A stretch of 64,000 bases of DNA from Pinus tabuliformis (lineage: Eukaryota > Streptophyta > Pinopsida > Pinales > Pinaceae): assembly GCA_031772625.1 (NCBI GenBank), contig CM062807.1:1151257007-1151321006 (forward strand). The letters are read 5' to 3'. The notes under the pieces were generated by a model, which saw only the letters and a list, made by a program, of their open reading frames with translations, did not search any database and was not told the origin of the DNA. Below are positions 51,885 to 62,402 of this stretch, one piece after another (within the stretch, counting starts at the first letter, position 1; each line of letters begins with the position of its first letter). The position numbers and the translations under genes were made by a program.

Positions 51885-52800
51885 GTGATGAAGGATAACT
51901 TTGCCCAGATCCTTCGACGGCTACCCACAAGCGACGCATCTTCATCCAGCAGCCGCTCTGGAGGCACCATTCCTTTTAAGGTACAAGTTAACTTTTACAT
52001 TCCCATATTTAAGGGCCAGATAGATGCAAACATCGTAGATAAATGGTTGAATTTGTTAAAAGGATATTTTTCAGTTCATGACTTTTCTAATCGAGAAAAT
52101 ATTACTTTTTTCACTTTTCAAAGCCGCCCCACACGTCAAGGACTAGTGGTAAACCTACTATGAACAAAAGGACGAGAGGGAATCCTCACTGTTTTTAGTT
52201 GCACCCACTTGGGATTCTTTTTGAGACGCCATCAAGGAACAATATTACCTTGTCGAGAGCTATGAAGATAAATACATAAAGTGGATCGCACTACGGCGGG
52301 GAAGGGACCAAGATGTGTCAGAGTTCACAAATGTTTTCCATACCCTTCGCACAAATTTGGGTATCAAGGATTATGAGAAGAATTTGGTACTCAAGTACCA
52401 CAGCTGTCTACACAAGTACAACCAGGACGATATGGAGTTCTTGGACATCTCCTCACTCGACACGACATGATACGTTGTCAAGATTGAGCAGAAGTTTAAA
52501 CAGAAGAAGCAAGACTTTTGATTTGAGAATCTGAATCAAGGAAAAGGTGCCCCCAAACCATAGAGCAAAGGCCAAATCTAAGGTGGGGCGACCTGGGACA
52601 ACCTGCCGAAGCCGCAATCAAAGAAAAACACCACGAAGACAAAGAAGGACACAGGAAAATGGTGTGAGTTCCATAAGAGATCCACTCACAACACAAGTGA
52701 GTGTCAGGCCAAGCAGTCACTAGTGGCCAAGTTGAAGGCTTCTGATTCATACACATGTTACAACTCTAAGTCATAACTTGACAAGGGGAATGATAAAGGG
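51885..52800 (+). pseudogene. gag of gypsy G
   Basis: MMKDNFAQILRRLPTSDASS begins the recognisable gag. FKGQIDANIVDKWLNLLKGY and, in a shifted frame, KYIKWIALRRGRDQDVSEFT, VFHTLRTNLGIKDYEKNLVL and HKYNQDDMEFLDISSL follow. A knuckle-like WCEFHKRSTHNTSEC (C-x2-H-x4-H-x4-C) lies near 52665. Stops and at least one frameshift (near 52150) break it. The leader 51685-51884 is non-coding. Confidence 0.82.
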
Positions 52801-52815
52801 AAGTAGATCATTGAC

Positions 52816-53214
52816 ATGGAGCCTAGTGCCACCATGGCCACCACCAAGATCTATAAGAATGAGCCTGAAGATCCAGAGGAGGGGGAATGCCTCTTCCACT
52901 CGCAGATGTGGGAGAAGGGTTCTCCGATGCAATTCATTGTTGACAGCAAGAGCCAAAAGAAACTCATTTCAATAGAGGTCATGAAGTGGTTGGGCCTACC
53001 GACGACAACACACCCACATCCATACACAATCGGGAGGCTTCACCAAGGACAATATCTCTGTGTCAGCCAACAGTGCCCCCTCCCCTACAATATCAAGCCC
53101 TTCATGGATGAGGTATTGTGTGATGTTGTTCCTCTTGAAATTTGTGATGTATTATTAGGACAACCATACTGTGGAAGTGGCATGCTATATCTAAATCTAG
53201 ACCTCGCTCTGTGA
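52816..53214 (+). pseudogene. Protease region of gypsy G
   Basis: An open frame encodes EGECLFHSQMWEKGSPMQFI, then VDSKSQKKLISIEVMKWLGL, then VPLEICDVLLGQPY. Relatives have a VDSGSQ catalytic site; here Gly is Lys. The order QFIVDS...DVLLGQP matches the retropepsin fold in gypsy elements. It would cleave the polyprotein. It ends at a TGA, and the connection to RT is frameshifted (53215-53540 holds traces such as YRHIFASPTRLPLHCQVKHS). Confidence 0.8.
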
Positions 53215-53539
53215 TTATTACTTTAGGAAATAAGTTGACCAGGATATGGAGGTAGCCCCACCTACCACCATCTCCATGATTACTGCAAAGCAATGCAGTA
53301 TGATCATTTCCCATACTAGGAAATTTGTTTTCCTTATGATTCGTCCTCAGGGAAAGAAGAAGGTTATGGCCATGACTTCTATAAAGGGCTCCTCTGCACA
53401 GTATCAACAGATGGACATGGTCGTGGAGGAATACAGGCACATTTTCGCCTCACCTACAAGGCTACCTCTACACTGTCAGGTCAAGCACTCCATTGATCTG
53501 ACCCCGGGTGTGCCACTACCCAATGGACCAATCTATCGA

Positions 53540-54840
53540 TGCTTTTTTCTGGAGAATGATGAGATCAATATGCAGATTTAGGAGTTGTTGCAAAAAGGGC
53601 ACATCATGCCAAGCTCATCACCCTATGGGAGCCCAATTGTATTGGTACAGAAGAAGGACAAGACATGGAGACTCTGTATTAACTATCGAGCATTGAACAA
53701 GATCACTGTCTAGAATAGGTACCCAATCCCCCGTATTGATGAACTTTTGGACCAAAAGGGGGCTAAATACTTCAGCAAGATTGACTTGAAGTTTGGTTAT
53801 CAACAGGTTCCTATCAAATCCTTCGATGTGTGGAAGACTGCCTTAAAATCCAAGGAGGGCCTTTTAGAATGGTTGGTCATGCCTTTCAGGTTGACGAATT
53901 CCCCCGCAACCTTCATGAGATTAATAGACGACATCTTGCGTCTCTTCACCAATGCATTTGTGGTGGTGTATTTAGATGACATCTTGATCTTCAACCAGAG
54001 TTGGGAAGAGCACCTCCACCATATTCGATAGGTCCTTCAAACCCTGCAACAACACAAGTTGTGTGCCAATTTGGAGAAATGCACTTTTGGCATGACCCAG
54101 GTTCAATATCTGGGGTACATCATTGATGAGAAGGGTGTGCATGTGGACCCAACCAAGATACAAGTCATTCGGGATTGGCTAACCCCAACCACTCTAACAG
54201 AGCTCTGCAACTTTCTAGATCTTGCCAATTTCTACCACAGGTTCGTGTTGGGGTTCTCCCATATCACTTGGCCTTTAATTCAAGTCACCAAGGGCGAAGC
54301 AAAAGCAAATTTTTTTTGGTATGAAACCCAGCAAAATGTGTTTTCCAATTTGAAGCATCACCTCTACTTTGCACCAATGCTCACATTACCAGACCTGCAA
54401 CAACCATTTGAGATTGAGACAAACGCCTCTGACTATGCTATTGGTGCAGTTCTTACTCAATAGAGGCATCTAGTGGCTTACCACAGTGAGACACTTTCAG
54501 AAACGGTTTGAAAGTATCCCACTTATGAAAAAGAAATGTATTCCATTGTGCAGGCCTTCCATCAATGGAAGCATTACATTTTTGGGAAGGAAACAGCCAT
54601 CCACACAGACCACCAAGCCTTGTAGTTCATATAGACACAAGGGAAGTTGCATAACGATCGCCATTAGAAATGGTTCACCTACCTGCAATAGTTCCATTAG
54701 AACATTAAGTGCAAGAAAGGCAGCACTAATAATGTTGCAGACTGCCTCAGCCAACCACCAGTCATGGTGTTGATTACTATGCTTGACTCCTATGGGCATG
54801 AAACTTTGGGGTGGCCACATCTTTACCAAAGCGATCCAGA
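53540..54840 (+). pseudogene. RT and RNase H of gypsy G
   Basis: [41 protein letters not shown], RYPIPRIDELLDQKGAKYFS, then VVVYLDDILIFNQSWEEHLH (catalytic YLDD near 53970). The thumb and connection carry GMTQVQYLGYIIDEKGVHVD. RNase H begins IETNASDYAIGAVLTQ, with Asn where the catalytic Asp of TDASD is expected, and after a stop shows YEKEMYSIVQAFHQWKHYIF, TDHQAL and NNVADCLSQPP. At least six stops. It is dead. Confidence 0.88.
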
Positions 54841-56007
54841 ATTCGGAAGCACATAATAGACACTCCTAGAAGGGAAGAAAGTTACAAATGTTCACCTTCA
54901 GGATGCACTATTATTCCACTTGGGACACATTTGTGTTCCTTCAAGTGAGCGTGCCAAGATTATTTGGGAGTCACACTACAGTCGGGTCGTTGGACATTTC
55001 GAAATAGAGAAAACAGTGGCGGTATTGCAGAAGTATTTTTATTGGTCGAAACTTCGTCAAGATGTTGGGAAGTACATTAGATCCTGCACCATTGACAAAC
55101 CAACCATCACGAAGCAAGGCCTATATACTCCTCTACCTACTCCTAGTTGACCTTGGGAATTTATCTCCATGGATTACATGTTGGGCCTTCCTTCTACTAA
55201 GCATGGCAACGACTGCGTTTTCGTGGTCGTTGATAGATTCTCTAAGATGTCCATCATGGCGGCCTACAAGAAGAATATCATAGCAGAGACCACTGCTAAG
55301 CTCTTCTTTGAGCAGTGTGGGTACAATTTGGGATCCCACAGTGCATTGTCTTAGATCGAGATGGTAGATTCCTGAGTGCATTTTGGTCAAGTCTCTAGTC
55401 GATGCTGGATACAAAACTTACTAAGTCTACGACTTTCCATCCCCAAACTGATGGCCAAACAAAGGTTGTCAATAGGATGATCGTACACATTATGCGCATG
55501 TACAACTCAAAGCATCCACGTACATGGGATGAACGTCTCCCCTATGTCCAGCACAGCTACAATAGAGCTCTCCACAGCTCAACGGGACACAACCCCTTTC
55601 AGGTAGGGATGGGATTTCAACCATTATGTCCCATTGATGTAGCCATAGCATTTGTAGCTACTTAGGCGAATTCGGCTCATGTCCAATCCAAAGCTAACAG
55701 GGCTAACAACTTCATTGAGCTCATTACACACATCCAACAACAGGTCCATGATATATTGGACAAAACCAATGCTAAGTACAAGCAGTGTCATGATCAACAT
55801 CGGGTGCCACACAAGTTCCAAGTGGGCGACAAAGTTTGGCTACAATTGCAGAAGGAGCGCCTCGCTGGACGCTATTGCAAGATTCGCCCGCTCCGATATG
55901 GGCCATACACCATCACCAGGGTTGTAGGGGAAAATTCCTTCAAGCTCAGCATTTCATCGTTCCTTGGTCTGCACCTAGTGTTTAATGTAGACCGCCTTCG
56001 GCCATAA
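54841..56007 (+). pseudogene. Integrase of gypsy G
   Basis: ICVPSSERAKIIWESHYSRV and GHFEIEKTVAVLQKYFYW form the His pair of the zinc region; the expected CxxC reads CTIDK. The core has FISMDYMLGLPSTKHGND (first Asp) and VLDRDGRFLS (second Asp, after a frameshift near 55325). The third acidic residue is changed: TDGQTKVVNRM has Lys where relatives have Glu. GHNPFQVGMGFQPLCPIDVA and KFQVGDKVWLQLQKERLAGR (the GPY/F-type C-terminus continues RYGPYTITRVVGEN) end in a TAA after VDRLRP (56005-56007). Confidence 0.88.
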
Positions 56008-56271
56008 TTTCCACCATGGCTAGACACATCGGACATTGCAGAAGAACTCACACCAACGGAGCTAAACCTAGACTGCATGGAACAGGCCACAACTAATCGA
56101 GTCATGGACATACAAATCAATAACACTCGCCAACAGAAGATCCAACTGTATCAGGTTGTTAAAGTTTTCCAACTCCTGCACCAAGGCAAGTGGCTCACCA
56201 GGGACCAAGTTCAACAGAAGTTTCCCCATCTCATGGAGGCACTCAACGCAATGAGGACCATTGCTTCCTAA
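56008..56271 (+). pseudogene. C-terminal extension after G integrase
   Basis: Directly after the stop the same frame reads FPPWLDTSDIAEELTPTELN, then MEQATTNRVMDIQINNTRQQ, then YQVVKVFQLLHQGKWLTRDQ and VQQKFPHLMEALNAMRTIAS-stop. Its uninterrupted frame suggests it was the polyprotein tail and that the TAA is a later mutation. It sits where chromoviruses carry a chromodomain, but the aromatic pattern of a chromodomain is not obvious. A divergent chromodomain-like fold is possible; I do not recognise it. Confidence 0.7.
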
Positions 56272-56282
56272 GGGGGGACGAC

Positions 56283-56330
56283 TGATCTAGGTGGATATTG
56301 GTTGCCACCCTCCTATTCCACTTGGACCCC
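56283..56330 (+). repeat. 48-bp stub of the G 3' LTR
   Basis: It starts TGATCTAGGTGG after the purine tract AAGGGGGGACGA (56270-56281) and matches the LTR start at 63928 (reverse) and 47107 up to CTTGGACCCC. It then switches to unrelated sequence. Confidence 0.9.
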
Positions 56331-58440
56331 GTTGTGCTATTCAACAACCCCCCATTTTTTTATTTTATAAATTCCTTATGAAATTTACTATATTAAAATA
56401 ATAAGGACCATTTAATTTTTAAAAAGCCTTTGATTTTTCTAAAACAAACAAAAAATTTGAGAAAATCAACATAAAAATTGTGAATAAAATCTTATAATCA
56501 AAGTTTAATACTTAGGCTTTTTAATTAAAACCCAAGTTTAAACCTTGATTATCCTACAAAAACAAATTAAATAGCCCCCGAGACCCAAACTATACTTAGG
56601 CTTAAGTATTAAACATTATGGGTTATTTGATTAAATAACAAAATAAATCGGAGTTTTTCCCAAATGTTTAACTCTTTACAAACTCCAACTCACCGCTATC
56701 CTGCATTGCATATCCCATAATAACAAAAAATAAGGCAAAGACCAGACTTGAATGGGTTATTAACTACTTCTAAAAAAAAAACCCGCGTCGATCGCAATCA
56801 CATGATCCGCTATTATATAAGTCCAAGCCTCCTACCTTAGCCAATTGCGATATGAGATAAAGCCCAGACCCGACGGGAAAATACATGCCAACCCATGAAA
56901 TCCTGCCTCCGCGGGCTATCGCAAAAGTTCCAAAGTCCATACTTAGCTCCCTTTCCTGATTGCGATATGTGATAAAGTTGAACCTGCCGTGATTATAAAA
57001 TGCGTTTAAATTAAATATCATGTACGCGCAATCACAAAATTCCAAGAGTCATGCCTCATTTGAATTGCGATTGCAATATGACTCGATTGCTGATTACGAT
57101 ATGACATTAGCAGTGACGTCAGTTCCACGTCATCTGCCACATCACTTATCACCTGCCAAGTTCCATGTCACCATTCCACATTATCCACCACGTCATAGTG
57201 ATGTCATCCCACATATCGCAAATCGCAAATCTTTCAACCACCTCTTATAGTTCGCAACTCCTAACGCCTATTGCGACAATCCTGTGTCTTGCGATATGCG
57301 ATCAAGTCCCGTACACGATAGAATTATACATTGTAATTCATTTAATCCCTGCATCCACAGCTATCACAAATAACAAAGGATCACCATATCACTGCCTCCT
57401 GTCACGATATGCAATTAGGCCCAGACCTGACGAGATTATAAAATCCATACCATAAAACCCGCATCTAGAGCTATCAAAGTTACCAAAGGGTCATGCCTCA
57501 TGCTGATTGCGATAAAGCCCTGGACCCGACGGAATTATACAATGTAATCCATAAATTCTCGCATCCGTGCAATCGCAAAAGTCATGGACCTTAAGCCATT
57601 CCTCCTTTTCCCATTCCGATTGTGATTTGGCCTTATTCAAATTTTCGTCTATTTCAATAGGGATTCTCCTTGCTTGAAATATGACGATAATTCAACCCTC
57701 GGTCTAAAAGCGATTGTGATTTTGCGATAAAACTGTAAAATTCTGACTTGTCTTACCACATACCTCACTCCACATGACTCTCCATGATGGGTTTTTTTGG
57801 GATTTATTATGCTCTACGTTTTTTCCTGATTTCCTGCAAAATTTGATTTGTTTCAAATAAAATTCACTTAACATCTCATTTATGTTTATATTATCGATTT
57901 TTGTTTGTCATGTTTAGGTTCATGACAGAGGAAGATAGATGTTCTAATAAGTTGGCTCTCTATTGAGAAAAGGGTTACCCTTTCCTTCAATCGAGATAGA
58001 TTAGATTAATTGCGTTGTAGACTTAGTCTTGCATGTGTTATCATAGATCTTACATTTCAGAATTAGTTTGCATTTAGATTAATTATACATTCCTAGAAGT
58101 CCTCTTTTGAGGCAAAACTTTAGATTGGTTTGGTTGTTCCACAAAAACAACTTAAGGATCATTCTTCTTGCCTGATCAACTCGAAGAATTGATTTGATGG
58201 CCCTAGCTATTAGCAATCAAAGACATATTTAAAGCTGATAGCAGTTGGGAGAAGGTAACTAGACCTAATTGAACCAGTCAGAGCCACTATCCCAAATGGA
58301 AAAGGAACTGCTTTAAGGTCAGCACTGGGTTGTTTCCCCAATGTTGTGGTAGCGATTTTCAAGGCCTCAACATTTTTGGTGCTAGAAGGAGGGCCTTGAA
58401 TTAGTTATTTGTTTAAATTTTGTTATATCATTTTTTAACT
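56331..58440. other. Non-coding region, possibly LTR and leader of another gypsy
   Basis: AT-rich at first, then the degenerate array at 56800-57740. Near 58375 the sequence reads CCTCAACA then TTTTGGTGCTAGAAGGAGGG, which has the look of an LTR end followed by a primer site, 70 bp upstream of a gag scrap. The corresponding tRNA was not identified. No gene is recognised. Confidence 0.4.
56800..57740. repeat. Degenerate array with recurring TGCGATATG motifs
   Basis: At least seven loose units of roughly 100-150 bp share, in order, (A)TTGCGATATG(A/T)GATAAAG, CCCAGACC(C/T)GACGG(A/G), ATTATA(A/C)A(A/T), ATCCATGAAATCC(T)GC and GC(A)ATCGCAAAAGT. Examples lie near 56845, 56960, 57285, 57410 and 57505. 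Confidence 0.75.
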
Positions 58441-58444
58441 AATC

Positions 58445-58803
58445 ATGGCTCCCATATGCATTCCTACACTTGGTCATGCATTCAGTTCACCTAAGCCTAC
58501 ACGAGGCATGCCCAAGAAGCAGATCGAGTCCTTGTCACAATTAAAGTTTGATGGTGAGAGTAATATTTATGCATTAAATCATATTGCTTGTTTTGTTAAT
58601 AGATGCAAATATTTTAATATAAATGTTGATAATGAGATCTGCATGCTTTTCACTCTCACATTCAGAGGATGAATCCACAAATGGTTCAAAGTGCTTCCCG
58701 AGAAGTCGATTCATTCATGGAAACATCTTTGCCAGGTATTTCTCAAAGCACATCAAAATTACAATTACAATAGTTTGTGTTTAGAATTATATAATATTTA
58801 CAT
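58445..58803 (+). pseudogene. gypsy gag fragment
   Basis: MAPICIPTLGHAFSSPKPTR opens a 75-codon frame. SLSQLKFDGESNIYALNHIA, CFVNRCKYFNINVDNEICML and, past a TGA, IHKWFKVLPEKSIHSWKHLC correspond to a gypsy gag core (the motif R-x-W-F). It is cut at 58808 by the LTR of copia F. The parent element is not otherwise visible. Confidence 0.65.
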
Positions 58804-58808
58804 GTCTG

Positions 58809-59321
58809 TGTAGGCTTTAACCCCGTACAGAAATTACCTGCATACGAATTCTAAAACACAGAAAATAAACAATGCGAGAGCATAACACATAAAACACATA
58901 TACACAGATATTTTCCCCTGGATCCCAAAACCGGGACTACCAGCTTGATTTTTCATTATATTCCTTTCAATGTTACAATACATATTTATACATGTCGAAG
59001 CATCCAATACCATGGACCGAAAAACCATTGTGTCCAAAACCATGGACCGAAAACCATCGCATCCAAAACCATGTGCGAAAAATCATGCACAAAACCATAG
59101 GTAGGTCCGCCCAATCTAATATAGGGTCCAAAAACAAAATTTTCCAGGGCACTGCCCCGAACCCCATAGAGTGGGGTTACCTTCACCCCTCAAACCCCAT
59201 GTGACCCCCCCCCCCCGCCCCCACTAAGCAATCGGTGCAACGAAGTGGGGGCTCCGCCCCCTTCTAACCCCCCGGTTAACTACGTGGACTAGTCGTGGAA
59301 AGAATATAACACAACCCAACA
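58809..59321 (-). repeat. 3' LTR of copia F, 513 bp
   Basis: In plus orientation TGTAGG...ACCCAACA, the reverse complement of the D LTR. It has two GGTTTTGGA(C/T) units as in D's 3' LTR, and a different G-run block. Confidence 0.92.
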
Positions 59322-59370
59322 TTCTCCCACTTGTTGTTTTCTTTCCAGAGAGGGCCACAAGAGAGCTTAG

Positions 59371-60063
59371 TCATTTATCCAGCCCTGCAACTCCCATTGT
59401 TTCTCTACACCAAGAGAACTTCTCAGAGCTCACAGATTTTGTCAATGCATCTGCAGTATTCTTCAAAGTGTCCACCTTTACCAGCAACACCTTTTTGTCT
59501 TCTATCATATCCCTCGCAAAGTGATATTGAACATCAATGTGCTTTGTCTTTGAATGATATGCAGGGTTCTTTGCCAAGAAAATTGCACTTTGGTTGTCAC
59601 AGTCTATCCTTATAGCTCCCTTTACTAACCCCATACTTCAACACAATCTATGCAACCAAACTGCTTCCTTCCTTGCATGAGTGGCTGCCATGTATTCTGC
59701 CTTTGTAGTTGATAGTGGCACTACAGATTGTTTCTTAGTCATCCAACTAACTACACCTCCAAATAGGTTAAACACATACCCACTTGTAGATCTTCTCTGA
59801 TCTAGATCTCTAGCCCAGTCTGCATCAACAAAGCCACGAATATCCAACACTCTGTCCAATCCTGGTCTTCCTTGGTAGCATAAACCATAATCACTAGTGC
59901 CACGCAAATACCTAAAAACCTGCTTCACTGTTGTCCAATGCTCCTTTCCTGGTTTTGACATAAACTTGCTCAATACTCCCACTGCATGTGCAATGTTTGG
60001 TCTAGTACAAACCATTGCATACATCAGGCTACCGACTGCACTTGCATATGGAACACGGAACAT
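59371..60063 (-). pseudogene. RNase H of copia F
   Basis: MFRVPYASAVGSLMYAMVCT, VDADWARDLDQRRSTSGYVF, STTKAEYMAATHARKEAVWL and HSKTKHIDVQYHFARDMIED, ending LDK-stop near 59371. One in-frame TGA (59635-59637) interrupts it after HRLC. Unlike D, it keeps the RRSTSGYVFNLFGG segment in frame, so D's frameshift there is specific to D. The RT-end segment just upstream (60064-60239) is in another frame. Confidence 0.92.
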
Positions 60064-61226
60064 GTCCTCTTCCTCTTCTTGTGTCTTGGGATATTGTTCA
60101 GAGATAACTTTACACCTGCAAGAATAGGAACCTTCACTGGTTTACTATCCTGCATATTAAACCTCTGTAATATTTTATCGACATACTTCCTCTGGTTTAA
60201 CCAGAGCTTCCTCTTTTCCTGATCTCTTTTAATTTCCATTTCAATGGAGGGGGTTTCCTCTAGTTTGTCCACCAAAAAAGGTTTGGGAGCCTGAGCTGGT
60301 GGAGCTGTTTTCTTGGGCATCTGAGCATGGACAACATCTTTGTATGAAAAAGCCGCAACTGAAGATGACTGTCCAACAGCTCCCCCTCTCAAACGAAGGG
60401 TAAAAATGATGGAGGCATTTCTCTTAATGTTGTAAAAAGAAAGGGGATAAAGATCCTCAAGTTGTTTACCTTCGTGGAGGAGTCGTTGAGATGCAAAGGG
60501 AATCCCCAGCTTGAATTCCAGAATTTGCTTGAGGTCCTGCACTAGATCCGAAGAGCTCACCCATTGTAGCAGAGTTTTGCCAGAAAGGAGCACGATCTGG
60601 ATCTGGAACGAGGCAGAGAGATCAGACTTCTGCTTTCCTCTACAAATCTGAGACGAGAGGAAGCTGGTGCTTTGGAGGGCCACCTTTTCCTGAACTTGCC
60701 GCAGGGGCTTGTGAGAAGATGTGGAGAGAGTCCAATGGTCATTGAGTTTGTCATTTCTTTCCGCCCAAAAGAGCTCCCAGATGCTCCATCCAGGCAGATC
60801 CAGGAAGCTGAAAGAATTCTGAATATGAAATACAAAGTATCGACTATTCTGGGGAGACAGAGGAGGTACTAATGGGGATGAGTAGCCTTCTAGAGCGTAA
60901 TATTTCTTCCCAAGAGCCGCAGCCTGAGGAGAAGCAGGATTATATTCTGCATTTCCGTCCTTAACCTTTGCATCTGCTATCTGAAGGGGGCGGCTGTTAC
61001 GATATGCAGCAGCAGAGGGCCGAGATCTGGCTACACCGTTGTCCAGAGCGGAGCAGATTAGAGGGAGGTGAGCTCCCAGAAGGGAATGGAATACATGCGG
61101 CTCAGCATCGATGGAAGAAGCCAGCATTCCATGTCTGAAGCTCGCGTCGCCATCTTCTGCAGGGCCGAGCAAAGGCCAGACGGCGGCTGAAGGAAGGGAG
61201 GCGACGACAAAGAGATTAGGGTTCAT
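60024..61226 (-). CDS. Chimeric ORF: unknown N-terminus, ubiquitin-like domain, copia RT end
   Basis: An open frame of 400 codons on the minus strand. Residues 1-206 (MNPNLFVVASLPSAAVWPLL onward) match nothing I recognise and are Ala/Ser/Pro-rich. Residues 207-282 align without gaps to the 76-residue ubiquitin fold, with about 34 identities by my own count. They include GIP at 35-37, the QRL at 41-43, GKQLED with the Lys-48 equivalent, YNI at 59-61 and the terminal LRLRGG. The Lys-6, -29 and -63 equivalents and His-68 are replaced. An Ala follows the GG, so the tail would need cleavage. Residues 283-329 (FSYKDVVHAQMPKK) are of unknown origin. From residue 330 (MEIKRDQEKRKLW) it is copia F RT, then out-of-frame tail. 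G+C is higher than in the surroundings. The source may be a captured host gene or the first ORF of a LINE. Expression is unknown. Confidence 0.7.
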   Translation of the reverse strand: MNPNLFVVASLPSAAVWPLLGPAEDGDASFRHGMLASSIDAEPHVFHSLLGAHLPLICSALDNGVARSRPSAAAYRNSRPLQIADAKVKDGNAEYNPASPQAAALGKKYYALEGYSSPLVPPLSPQNSRYFVFHIQNSFSFLDLPGWSIWELFWAERNDKLNDHWTLSTSSHKPLRQVQEKVALQSTSFLSSQICRGKQKSDLSASFQIQIVLLSGKTLLQWVSSSDLVQDLKQILEFKLGIPFASQRLLHEGKQLEDLYPLSFYNIKRNASIIFTLRLRGGAVGQSSSVAAFSYKDVVHAQMPKKTAPPAQAPKPFLVDKLEETPSIEMEIKRDQEKRKLWLNQRKYVDKILQRFNMQDSKPVKVPILAGVKLSLNNIPRHKKRKRTCSVFHMQVQSVA

Positions 61227-62402
61227 CTTCGGAGCTCTGACTAGGTCAAATCATAAAACATGAGATACTTGAAGATTAAAGGTGATCGATATTTCTTCAC
61301 GCAATAAATATGAAAACATTTCACAAATAGTACTAAGAAAATAGATCCAAAGAAAGACAAACAGAGAAATTCATATTTTTTTTCTTGCTGAGAAGTGTTG
61401 GCCAACTAGACTACCCGTCAATGTTCTGCTAATAATTTTTTTATATGATGTCCGATTAAAGTGATTCTAGAGACAAAATAAATTATATTCATATGGCTAT
61501 ATCTATTAGAAATAGGTTTTGAAAATTCCATGAGGTGCTATGTGAAATATGCTTAGGAACGACCTGTATGACGAAGTTATTTTAAAATTCCCACATAGAC
61601 CAATAGTTAATATTTAGGTGTAACTTTTTGTTTGTTGATAGATTAAAATGATTCAAATTGGAGATGAAAGTATATCCCTTATTGTATCTCTAGTATAACT
61701 AGGTAAATAATAAGAATTGATGGGTCAAATATGCAAGTGAACATACTAGGAAACATAGTTTAAACATTGTAGATTTAGGAAAGACAAAAAATATTTCATG
61801 GATAACTATATCGCATGATATTGAAATGAAATAATTCAAATTGAATTGCAAGCTATATTCATAGGAGAATACACCATGGAAATAATTATGAAATATCTAT
61901 CCATTTAGGCGCTGAAAATTGATTGTCCCAACTTTGCCCTAACTTTCATTTTAACACTGAGTGAGTGTTGTGACCAATTTTTTTTGTTTGATATCCAAGT
62001 TGGGAAATTCAAATATAATTAAAAAATAGATTTCAAGGGCTATTTTAGGTACAAATAGTTTTTAAAACCATGCCTATATGGTCTCTCAAAACAAAACTAT
62101 CCCAACTCTATTTTAGTAAATCTGTCAAGCCAACATGTTAGAATTATTTGATTAGCATTTTTTTTTTGTTAAAAAGATGATATGGTAGTAGTGAGATGGT
62201 AAGAATGGAGTTATAACAATGGGATTCTAACATACCTATCATGGGAGTTAACAAAGTGACCCGTTATTTGGAATATGAATGTATTTATTTTATTGAACTT
62301 TGTTTTTAGGGAATTTGTAAAACAACAATGTTGCAGAAAAAATTGGCTTAATTTTTCATGTAAGTACAAAGTTGCTTTACACTAATGATTCTCCTACCAT
62401 TT
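61227..62402. other. AT-rich non-coding stretch
   Basis: I see no coding frame, terminal repeats or RNA gene. It lies upstream of the chimeric ORF, so any promoter for that ORF would be here, but no convincing element was picked out. Confidence 0.5.

Larger units (their letters stand above)
47107..56330 (+). mobile_element. Gypsy element G, host of nested element J
   Basis: 5' LTR (47107-47494 plus 51433-51672, split by J), primer site, gag, protease, RT, RNase H, integrase, a C-terminal extension, polypurine tract and 48 bp of 3' LTR. The LTR identity is supported by a third, uninterrupted copy at 63330-63928 on the other strand. All frames are damaged. Confidence 0.9.
58809..60239 (-). mobile_element. 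3' part of copia element F (D family)
   Basis: The minus strand carries an RT end, RNase H and a 3' LTR in order, closely related to D but a distinct, more diverged copy. Similarity to D stops at 60239, exactly where the chimeric ORF changes from copia to other sequence. No 5' LTR is found to the right. Confidence 0.9.

Noticed and set aside
56331-58440. Complete LTR of a further gypsy element
   Set aside because: A plausible right end exists near 58375, but no matching left terminus, partner LTR or target duplication was found, so only a tentative description was kept.
58804-61132. CATGTCTG at both 58801-58808 and about 61127-61134 as a target duplication bounding F plus the captured region
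   Set aside because: The right copy lies inside the chimeric ORF with no LTR next to it; the usual copia duplication is 5 bp, so the match is probably coincidence.
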